DNA from: Spirochaetia bacterium UBA2205
GTDB taxonomy: Bacteria > Spirochaetota > UBA4802 > UB4802
Assembly (NCBI GenBank): GCA_002328585.1
Contig: DCUV01000011.1
Location: forward strand, 1-5,709
DNA: 5,709 nt
Reading direction: 5' to 3'
Below, one piece after another: positions 1 through 5,450 of this stretch. Position 1 is the first letter of the stretch. Each line of letters starts with the position of its first letter. The notes under the pieces were generated by a model. That model had not been told where the DNA came from, ran no database searches, and worked only from the letters and a program-made list of their open reading frames with translations. Made by a program: the position numbers and the translations under genes.

Positions 1-25
1 TTACTATTGTTACTATTGTTACTAT
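1..25. repeat. 9-bp tandem repeat, nearly three copies
   Basis: The unit TTACTATTG occurs at 1-9 and 10-18, and its first seven bases recur at 19-25. The array may continue beyond the left edge. Nine bases is a whole number of codons. If the minus-strand frame starting at 32 is real, the array encodes an Asn-Asn-Ser repeat, and copy-number changes would lengthen or shorten the protein without shifting the frame. Confidence 0.85.
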
Positions 26-32
26 CAATCAT
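1..32 (-). CDS. Possible start of a further minus-strand gene, cut by the window edge
   Basis: An ATG at 30-32 on the minus strand opens a frame that stays open to the left edge. It would encode Met-Ile-Asp-Ser followed by Asn-Asn-Ser repeats. It lies 35 bases after the stop of the GHKL ATPase gene and has the same orientation, so it could be the next gene of that transcript. No Shine-Dalgarno sequence is visible before it. Only ten full codons are present, so this may equally be non-coding repeat DNA. No function can be proposed. Confidence 0.25.
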   Translation of the reverse strand, partial: MIDSNNSNNS

Positions 33-67
33 AAAAGACAATTACGATATTATGAAAACATACGCTA

Positions 68-877
68 TCACAGTTTTTTTAAAGCTTCAACTGGAATAGA
101 GAGCATAGCTGTTGTATTATTTATAGATATAACAGTCACTGCTTTATCTGGTTCAATACTTAAATTATATAAATAACTGTCAATTTTCGCGTACCCTAAA
201 CCAAAACCCGAATCACTGGTATCAATGTTATTAATGAAAAATTCATTTTCCCTGTCTTCATTCTTATATTTTCGGTACTCGTCTCTTTTGTCATAAATTC
301 GTTGTAAATCGTGTGATAATATAGGTGCAGTGTTTGTTATTTCAATATAAATATAATCATCCCGTAAATCTATTTTTAATAATATTTGTATATCTTTCTT
401 TTTCATAGTATCCTGTAAATCTAAAAAAAGCTGTAATGTATTAATAGTCTTTGATTCTTCCTTACTTAATGGTCTGTTTTCTTTATATGCTCTATTCTTT
501 ATTGATAAAAAAACTCCTTCCTGATTTAAAACATCTCTTACCTTTTTAGTAATATTTTCCTTCTTTAAAACAATCCCTGCTAATGTATCAAATTGAATTT
601 TATCTTTAAGAATATCTTTTATATATTCATGTATCTGGGACTGACTTTTATCTTTATATTGTAATTGAAATTGACGCTGTAACGCCTGAATAATCAGAAG
701 ATGTTTATAATTTGCCTTCACAGCATTTTTTATTAATTCGTCAACACAAGCTGAAATATCATCTAAATGCTCTACAATGCCAGCTTCTTTAAAAATAATT
801 AAGCCAGCATTATATATTTGATCTCTGGCTTTTCTGGTATAATGCCTTATTATCCCTGTAATACGATGTGAATTCAT
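68..877 (-). CDS. GHKL / histidine-kinase-type ATP-binding protein with a long insertion
   Basis: The 269-residue soluble protein has the ATP-binding marks of the GHKL (histidine kinase-like ATPase) superfamily. An N-box helix lies at about 43-57 (Glu47, Asn51). A beta strand leads into a degenerate G1/D-box at 176-186, reading ITNTAPIL. A glycine-rich G2-box, DSGFGLG, lies at 222-228. About 115-120 mostly helical, Lys-rich residues separate the N-box from the D-box, far more than the usual few dozen. Asn182 stands where the adenine-binding Asp is expected, and Ala184 replaces the usual Gly. No phosphoacceptor histidine domain, receiver domain, signal peptide or membrane segment is seen, so it is not a standard sensor kinase. 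An anti-sigma-like kinase or a partner ATPase is possible. The start lies 5 bases after the stop of the cNMP-domain gene with no clear Shine-Dalgarno, which suggests translational coupling. The gene is markedly AT-rich. The fold is fairly sure; the role is unknown. Confidence 0.85.
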   Translation of the reverse strand: MNSHRITGIIRHYTRKARDQIYNAGLIIFKEAGIVEHLDDISACVDELIKNAVKANYKHLLIIQALQRQFQLQYKDKSQSQIHEYIKDILKDKIQFDTLAGIVLKKENITKKVRDVLNQEGVFLSIKNRAYKENRPLSKEESKTINTLQLFLDLQDTMKKKDIQILLKIDLRDDYIYIEITNTAPILSHDLQRIYDKRDEYRKYKNEDRENEFFINNIDTSDSGFGLGYAKIDSYLYNLSIEPDKAVTVISINNTTAMLSIPVEALKKL

Positions 878-882
878 AGCAA

Positions 883-3312
883 TTATTTATATAGGAACTC
901 CATAAATTTCTGCAAAGCTTCAGGTAATGTGCCATCTTCACGTTGATATTTTTTAAATTTTCTTTCATAATTGCCTACTTCCCGGTTAAATACATTACGG
1001 AATCTGCCGGCTATTTCGGTATATGCAGGCATATTTTCTAACCTATCACGCAATTCCTTTTTGAAAGGTATATGCCTGTAAAACATATCCCGTACAACAT
1101 TATTTAACTTCATGATACCATCTTTTTCATATAGTACCCAATGAATGTAATCATCTGCAAATCTATCACGGTTATTACGAATACTTTTAAATCGCTCCAC
1201 CACTTTTTGCTTTGCTTCTAATGATAACTTCGAGTTCTTTTTAAATGTATTGATATAATCAAAATATGCTCCAGTAAGACCACCTTCTATTGGATCTGCC
1301 CACATACCTCCCATGATGGTTCGGTTGAGCTCCCATCTGAACGTAGCAAATGTATGCGCCATAGTTGGCATCATATCACCCATAAAAAGGATAGGCACTA
1401 CAATACGTCCCATAGTCCTGCGGTTTGTTCCATCAAGCTCCTGCCATAACATTGTTTTTGATCCAAAAGATGGTAATAAAATGAAATAGGGGACGATCTC
1501 TTCTTTAATAAGTTCTTTGGTGTTTCCAAGCATTACAGCAGTTTCACGATAAAATGCAGAAAAATCCACATCACGCAAAGCACTTACAATGGATTCTAAC
1601 TTTTTCTTTGAAACAAAATAATGGGAAATACTCCCTCTCATATTCAACGATGTAAGTATAGGAAACGATGTCGCCGTTGAACCTGAACACACTGATGAAG
1701 CTGTCGCAATACGATGATTAATCTCATAAATTATTTTTTTTATATTATCTGTCGCATCTATATTGCTGCTACCTTTTATATGTTTTTGCTCCTCACGTAA
1801 ATGAGCTTCATACGATAAACCCATTTCATTGATGCTGGGATTTTCATCTCCATTATATATCTTTGTCAAAAACTCATCCTCATATACTATTGGTGTTTGT
1901 GTCTGCTCAACCCTGCGCATTGATATTTCATGCAGTTCGGTTAATTGCTCCTGTTCAATCATTGTTTCATCAAAAAAACCAAAACGCAACATGAGTTTCA
2001 CAGGTTGAGGAACTACCGACTCAGTTTGACTGCGAACAAAAACTTTGGCAAAGATATCATGGTAAAAACGTGCAATCTGTCTTCTAATTTTACGAGCATC
2101 CATCTCGGATGAAAGTGGATCCTTCATCTTTTTAAAATCAGACAACAGCTTTAACAAATTTTTTTGATTTTCTTTTTCAATGAATCCAAATTCAAATATC
2201 TGATAAACAGAATTTTTATACAATTGACTTATGTTTTGAGGAATACGTGATACTCTTTGAACTTCTTCGGCAACTTTTGGCTGATCCTGTACAATTTGAA
2301 CATAATTATGCAATTTTTTAAAACTGTCAAATTTTTCAGAAAGCTTTTCTCCGGATATTTCCTGATAAAACTGGTGAATTTTGTTAGCAATTGACATAAA
2401 ACCTTTCAAGAGACCATCGCTTACCCTTCCGGAAGCAACCCATAACTTAAATTTTTGCTTATCAATTAAGTATGCAATAAATCCATCTTTCCCAAATAGA
2501 TAGTCCATCTCAACGTCAATTTCATTATGTATTGATTCAATCCTGTCTAAAAGCTTTACAAGATTTTCAGAGATACAGTTAAACATATATACTGGTATGG
2601 TAGGATCATTCCGAAACATCGTAATCAATAATTGATTGTCCATTGTAATAATCTTTTTTAAGAAGTTACATTGTTTACTATCAATAAGATTTTCAACAGG
2701 CAGTCCAGGAAATGTATATTTCTTCTTTAATAGATTGGAATTATCCTGAACAATAAATTTTGCATCAATTCTTGAAGGAAAGTCACCACCATTCTGTGTA
2801 TACGTCCTATAAAGACCGTCAGCACGTTGCGACAGTGTATCCGGCAGGTTGTCGGCAAGTTCTCCCGCAATAAGAGAAAAGTTGTCGTTAACACGACATA
2901 GGTTTTGATATAATAAAGTATACCGTTTTACATCCGTTAATGATACTTCAAACCGTTTAATAACATGGGTCAACAATACAGCAGCAAAAGAAGGGTCGTC
3001 CATGACTATCTGTCTAAAACCACCCTCTCGTAAAGGATATTTTTTGACAACACAATCTTCAGTAGCACGAATGGTTTTTTTATATGGCTCTGTAAAAAGT
3101 AAACTTAATCCGGCTATTACCGTTTTTTCATTTATTATACCAACGCGTTTGCTCTTATCTACAATAATAGTACTATCCAGACCTTCATATTCAGATGGAG
3201 CAGATAATATTTCTACAGAACCACTTTGTAAATAATAGATAAACCGAGGTTCTTCACCCTGTGTAATTAAGATTTCACCCTTTCTAATTTTTTCAGTGTC
3301 ATTACTTTGCAT
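883..3312 (-). CDS. 809-residue protein with N-terminal cyclic-nucleotide-binding-like domain
   Basis: Residues about 8-125 resemble a cNMP-binding (CAP effector) domain. The opening strands include KGEILITQGE and YYLQSGSVEIL, followed by a phosphate-binding-cassette-like stretch at 65-83 and a closing helix around 108-130. The cassette is degenerate: the usual Glu aligns with Gly68 and the usual Pro-Arg with Pro76-Tyr77, so binding of cAMP or cGMP is doubtful. No DNA-binding helix-turn-helix follows. Instead there are about 680 residues without transmembrane segments. The middle (130-520) looks largely helical and carries two FGF-type motifs at 375-379 and 444-448. The C-terminal block (about 525-809) is rich in Trp, Gly, Met and His, and looks like a folded domain that I cannot name. 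A stop codon lies two codons before the ATG, and no other start is plausible. No Shine-Dalgarno is seen. The following GHKL gene starts 5 bases later, so the two products probably work together, perhaps in cytoplasmic signalling. The function is unknown. Confidence 0.9.
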   Translation of the reverse strand: MQSNDTEKIRKGEILITQGEEPRFIYYLQSGSVEILSAPSEYEGLDSTIIVDKSKRVGIINEKTVIAGLSLLFTEPYKKTIRATEDCVVKKYPLREGGFRQIVMDDPSFAAVLLTHVIKRFEVSLTDVKRYTLLYQNLCRVNDNFSLIAGELADNLPDTLSQRADGLYRTYTQNGGDFPSRIDAKFIVQDNSNLLKKKYTFPGLPVENLIDSKQCNFLKKIITMDNQLLITMFRNDPTIPVYMFNCISENLVKLLDRIESIHNEIDVEMDYLFGKDGFIAYLIDKQKFKLWVASGRVSDGLLKGFMSIANKIHQFYQEISGEKLSEKFDSFKKLHNYVQIVQDQPKVAEEVQRVSRIPQNISQLYKNSVYQIFEFGFIEKENQKNLLKLLSDFKKMKDPLSSEMDARKIRRQIARFYHDIFAKVFVRSQTESVVPQPVKLMLRFGFFDETMIEQEQLTELHEISMRRVEQTQTPIVYEDEFLTKIYNGDENPSINEMGLSYEAHLREEQKHIKGSSNIDATDNIKKIIYEINHRIATASSVCSGSTATSFPILTSLNMRGSISHYFVSKKKLESIVSALRDVDFSAFYRETAVMLGNTKELIKEEIVPYFILLPSFGSKTMLWQELDGTNRRTMGRIVVPILFMGDMMPTMAHTFATFRWELNRTIMGGMWADPIEGGLTGAYFDYINTFKKNSKLSLEAKQKVVERFKSIRNNRDRFADDYIHWVLYEKDGIMKLNNVVRDMFYRHIPFKKELRDRLENMPAYTEIAGRFRNVFNREVGNYERKFKKYQREDGTLPEALQKFMEFLYK

Positions 3313-3326
3313 AGATTAATTTTGCC

Positions 3327-3377
3327 ATTATAGAGATGGTATTATATTTCTTACTATAAACATACATTCATATTATA
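3327..3377 (-). promoter_or_regulatory. Possible promoter region of the cNMP-domain gene, with three TATAAT boxes
   Basis: Three exact TATAAT hexamers occur on the minus strand at 3327-3332, 3341-3346 and 3372-3377. All lie in the 102-base gap between the HNH gene and the 809-codon gene. None has a good -35 match at 16-18 bases. Use of the nearest box would start transcription about 8 bases before the ATG, giving an almost leaderless message; this fits the lack of a Shine-Dalgarno. The far box overlaps a small inverted repeat (TTCATA at 3367-3372, TATGAA at 3380-3385). In such AT-rich DNA, some of these boxes will be chance matches. Confidence 0.4.
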
Positions 3378-3414
3378 CTTATGAACAATGCCAATAAAAG
3401 AGCAATAACAATTT

Positions 3415-3762
3415 TTATGTAATCCCACTTTTTTTTATACTTTCGATATATTCATCCCATTCAACTGGCAAACATGATCTTTTTTTTGTATTACATTCTT
3501 TACAACACGCAACGATATTAATTTTTTCGGAGTGCCCACCTCTTGAGAGAGGCACCACATGATCCATAGTAAGCTCAGATGGTTTAAACTTTCTGCCACA
3601 ATAATAGCAAATACCTTTAGCAATTTTTTTCTTCCACCATGAGGAATGTCGCAACTCCCTTGCTTTTTGCTTCTCACGCTTAATATGCAACTCATTATCA
3701 GAAAAATTTATACCAGATACAATAGCATTGTCATCATAAAATTTCCTGTATCTATCTCCCAT
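3415..3762 (-). CDS. Small HNH endonuclease-family protein
   Basis: This 115-residue protein carries a complete HNH (McrA-like, ββα-metal) nuclease domain at about 50-95. The structural zinc ligands are Cys52-x-x-Cys55 and Cys87-x-x-Cys90. The core motif is MDHVVPLSRGG (66-76), with the metal-binding and catalytic His68 preceded by Asp67. Asn82 and Asn91 supply the other two conserved positions. A basic N-terminal helix with a Trp-Trp pair (42-43) precedes it and may help bind DNA. Proteins of this family cut or nick DNA in phages, mobile elements and restriction systems, but many stand-alone chromosomal copies have no known job. The start is 3 bases after the fmt stop, so it is almost certainly co-transcribed with def-fmt. 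Its own Shine-Dalgarno is poor: a G-rich run lies about 12 bases upstream inside fmt. No intein, intron or attachment site is seen around it. Confidence 0.9.
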   Translation of the reverse strand: MGDRYRKFYDDNAIVSGINFSDNELHIKREKQKARELRHSSWWKKKIAKGICYYCGRKFKPSELTMDHVVPLSRGGHSEKINIVACCKECNTKKRSCLPVEWDEYIESIKKSGIT

Positions 3763-3765
3763 ATA

Positions 3766-4701
3766 TTATATAAACCGTTCCCCATCCTGTAATCGATAGC
3801 CATTTAAAAATGCAATCGCATCCATAGGCTTTTTTGTTTCAGGTTGCATTAAAATCACCTCAATCATACCCCTGCCGGTACAAACAAAAAGGCGTTTTGA
3901 AGTATGTACTAATGTACCCGGTTGCCCAATCATTTTTTCCGATGAATTGTCAGGTAAATCTGTTTTCCATATTTTTATAAGCTTCTCCCTGAACATCGTC
4001 CACGCTACAGGTTTTGGATTAAATGCCCTGACCATATTATGAATTTGTAACGAACTCATCTCCCAGTTAATATGAGCTGTTTCAGTGGTAATTTTTCCAC
4101 AGTAGGTAGCAAGCGCATGGTCCTGTGGTTTCGGGGCGATAGTTCCTTTAAAAAGACAATCAATGGATTCTGCAAGCATCTCTGCACCAGGAGGTATAAC
4201 TTTTTCATAAACATCTGCCGATGTATCATGCAAATCCACAGGGATGGTTTTCTGCATGACAATATCACCTGCATCAAGCTGTTCATTAATTAATTGCACA
4301 GTAATACCAATTTCATGTTCACCATTATATAATGCCCACTGAACAGGAGCAGCACCACGATATTTTGGCAGAAGCGATGGATGAAGATTGATAGTGCCTA
4401 AGGGAGGCAACAAAAAAACATCTCTGGGAATAAGTTTGCCATATGCAACAACAACAAAGATGTCACAATGAAAATCTTTTAGTGTTTGTATTAATGCATC
4501 ATCCTTTAAGGTCAACGGTTGAAAACACGGAATGCCCAATACACCAGCCTTTTCCTTTACCGGGGAAGGCACAGGATATTTACTGCGCCCCTTTGGTTTA
4601 TCAGGGTTGGTGACAACAAAAGCAATATCATACTGTTTGAGTAAATAATCCAGACAATACAAAGCAATATCAGGTGTACCAAAAAAACCTATATTCATCA
4701 T
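3766..4701 (-). CDS. fmt: Methionyl-tRNA formyltransferase
   Basis: This cytoplasmic enzyme transfers a formyl group from 10-formyl-tetrahydrofolate to initiator Met-tRNA, preparing it for translation initiation. The 311 residues match the usual family length. The N-terminal formyltransferase fold (about 1-185) shows the FFGTPDIA start, the variable loop region GRSKYPVPSPVK, the INLHPSLLPKYRGAAP signature (104-119) and LDAGD (142-146). Asn105, His107 and Asp143 align with the catalytic Asn-His-Asp of E. coli Fmt. The C-terminal OB-like domain (about 205-311) shows the typical INW and VRAFNPKPVAWT segments. The gene overlaps def by four bases (ATGA), a classic coupling arrangement. Two consecutive ATG codons (4699-4701 and 4696-4698) are possible starts. 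The AGGGA just upstream touches the first and lies 3 bases from the second, so the second may be the one used. The family-typical N-terminus fits either. Nothing is broken. Confidence 0.98.
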   Translation of the reverse strand: MMNIGFFGTPDIALYCLDYLLKQYDIAFVVTNPDKPKGRSKYPVPSPVKEKAGVLGIPCFQPLTLKDDALIQTLKDFHCDIFVVVAYGKLIPRDVFLLPPLGTINLHPSLLPKYRGAAPVQWALYNGEHEIGITVQLINEQLDAGDIVMQKTIPVDLHDTSADVYEKVIPPGAEMLAESIDCLFKGTIAPKPQDHALATYCGKITTETAHINWEMSSLQIHNMVRAFNPKPVAWTMFREKLIKIWKTDLPDNSSEKMIGQPGTLVHTSKRLFVCTGRGMIEVILMQPETKKPMDAIAFLNGYRLQDGERFI

Positions 4702-5216
4702 TCCCTGTTAAGCTTTTTTATCTTTTTAAGTTGCGAATTTAATTCTTTACGCTTGTAATCTTCCAGATAGTCAATAAATAGTTTCCCATTACAATGATCA
4801 ATCTCATGCTGTAAAACCCGTGCAAGCAGTCCTGATGCTTCAAACTTTACCGGCTTTTCATTAATAGCAATTCCTTCAACCTGGATAGAAACGGGACGAA
4901 TAACGTCTGCCATTACCCCTGGCAACGATAAACAACCCTCCTCATAGGCATCTTTTTCTTCAGAAAATGCTGTAACCTTAGGATTTATAAGTGCCATCAT
5001 AGGTCCTTTATTGGAGCGTATATCAATGACAATGACCTGTAATGGAACACCAATCTGCACAGCAGCAAGCCCTATACCCTGCTCTCTGTGCATAATGGCA
5101 AACATCTCATCAACTAAATCTTGTACCATTTGTGATATCTGGACAACCTCCTGTGCTGTTGTCCGCAATATGTTATTGCCATAATAGACTAATGAATGCT
5201 GTGTATCGGTTATCAT
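4698..5216 (-). CDS. def: Peptide deformylase
   Basis: This metalloenzyme removes the N-formyl group from new proteins, reversing the mark that Fmt adds. All three family motifs are present in the 172 residues: GIGLAAVQ at 47-54 (Gln54), EGCLS at 93-97 (metal ligand Cys95) and QHEIDH at 136-141 (ligands His137 and His141, catalytic Glu138). Val53 replaces the common Pro in motif 1, a tolerated variant. The length and the Lys-rich C-terminal helix are normal for a bacterial class I-type enzyme. It is the first gene of the def-fmt-HNH operon. A short GAG Shine-Dalgarno-like element sits 6 bases before the ATG, and a strong promoter lies upstream at 5261-5289. The protein should be active in the cytoplasm near the ribosome exit tunnel. 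Confidence 0.98.
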   Translation of the reverse strand: MITDTQHSLVYYGNNILRTTAQEVVQISQMVQDLVDEMFAIMHREQGIGLAAVQIGVPLQVIVIDIRSNKGPMMALINPKVTAFSEEKDAYEEGCLSLPGVMADVIRPVSIQVEGIAINEKPVKFEASGLLARVLQHEIDHCNGKLFIDYLEDYKRKELNSQLKKIKKLNRE

Positions 5217-5260
5217 AACTATCTCACAATGTCATAATATAGTAAATTAATGATAAAATT

Positions 5261-5289
5261 AATATATCACACAGAGCACATCATGTCAA
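5261..5289 (-). promoter_or_regulatory. Sigma-70-type promoter for def-fmt-HNH
   Basis: On the minus strand, a perfect -35 TTGACA (5284-5289) is separated by exactly 17 bases from a -10 TATATT (5261-5266). TGA immediately before the hexamer makes it an extended -10. Transcription would begin near 5254, giving a leader of about 38 bases before def. No hairpin or riboswitch is visible in that leader. Confidence 0.8.
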
Positions 5290-5339
5290 GATATGAATTT
5301 TCGAAAACTTATTTTTACTGTAATTTATCACAATACTAG

Positions 5340-5368
5340 TTGACAACTTGATATATTTTTCATATACT
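5340..5368 (+). promoter_or_regulatory. Promoter P1 of the amidase gene
   Basis: TTGACA (5340-5345), a 17-base spacer and TATACT (5363-5368) form a near-consensus sigma-70 promoter, with a predicted start near 5375. The -35 lies within a short palindrome, AGTTG-A-CAACT (5338-5348), which could be an operator half or chance. The resulting leader of about 75 bases would contain the inverted repeat at 5401-5424. Confidence 0.75.
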
Positions 5369-5398
5369 TTGACATACTTTTTAGTTATGAATTATTAT
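5369..5398 (+). promoter_or_regulatory. Promoter P2 of the amidase gene, in tandem with P1
   Basis: A second TTGACA (5369-5374) directly follows the P1 -10 box and is separated by 18 bases from TATTAT (5393-5398). The predicted start falls at about 5405, inside the inverted repeat at 5401-5424. The two promoters share a partly repeated CATAyACTTT stretch. P2 looks somewhat weaker than P1. Confidence 0.55.
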
Positions 5399-5400
5399 TT

Positions 5401-5424
5401 ATAACTGGATGGCTATCCAGTTAT
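5401..5424 (+). promoter_or_regulatory. Perfect 10-bp inverted repeat upstream of the amidase gene
   Basis: The arms ATAACTGGAT (5401-5410) and ATCCAGTTAT (5415-5424) are exact reverse complements around a GGCT loop. It lies at the predicted start of P2 and 16 bases before the Shine-Dalgarno. It could be a repressor operator on DNA or a stem-loop in the 5' leader of the mRNA. No run of T follows, so it is not a terminator. The arms are certain; the function is inferred. Confidence 0.7.
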
Positions 5425-5440
5425 GCAATTTTATTGAATC

Positions 5441-5447
5441 AGGAGGA
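5441..5447 (+). promoter_or_regulatory. Strong Shine-Dalgarno sequence of the amidase gene
   Basis: AGGAGGA ends 3 bases before the ATG at 5451, an almost full complement of the 16S rRNA 3' end. It fixes the amidase start. It also contrasts with the weak or absent sites in front of the minus-strand genes. Confidence 0.9.
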
Positions 5448-5450
5448 ACT

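Noticed and set aside
46..67. Small hairpin after the GHKL gene stop (TATG-AAAA-CATA)
   Set aside because: The stem is only 4 bp of mostly A-T pairs, with no T-tract; too weak to call a terminator.
1..99. Plus-strand frame open from the left edge, beginning with a run of Leu codons
   Set aside because: The Leu run is just the 9-bp repeat read on this strand, and the rest overlaps the end of the GHKL gene without any protein-like pattern.
3002..3235. Plus-strand open frame of 77 codons
   Set aside because: It lies wholly inside the coding region for the cNMP-like domain on the other strand, has no ribosome binding site and no recognisable protein features.
3367..3414. Possible terminator after the HNH gene
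   Set aside because: The only inverted repeat (6-bp AT-rich arms at 3367-3372 and 3380-3385) is not followed by a T-run on the minus strand, so read-through into the next gene is possible.
3435..3695. Second minus-strand frame inside the HNH gene
   Set aside because: The other frame carries the full HNH motif with all zinc ligands; this one is an off-frame reading of the same DNA.
4056..4293. Open frames on both strands inside fmt
   Set aside because: fmt is intact through this region with conserved motifs on either side; the frames have no domain or start signal.
5224..5332. Three TCACA elements (5224-5228, 5267-5271, 5328-5332) as possible CRP-type half-sites
   Set aside because: None has a matching TGTGA partner at the right spacing. 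The best candidate (5319-5332) pairs only 5 of 7 positions, and the neighbouring cNMP-domain protein lacks a DNA-binding domain.
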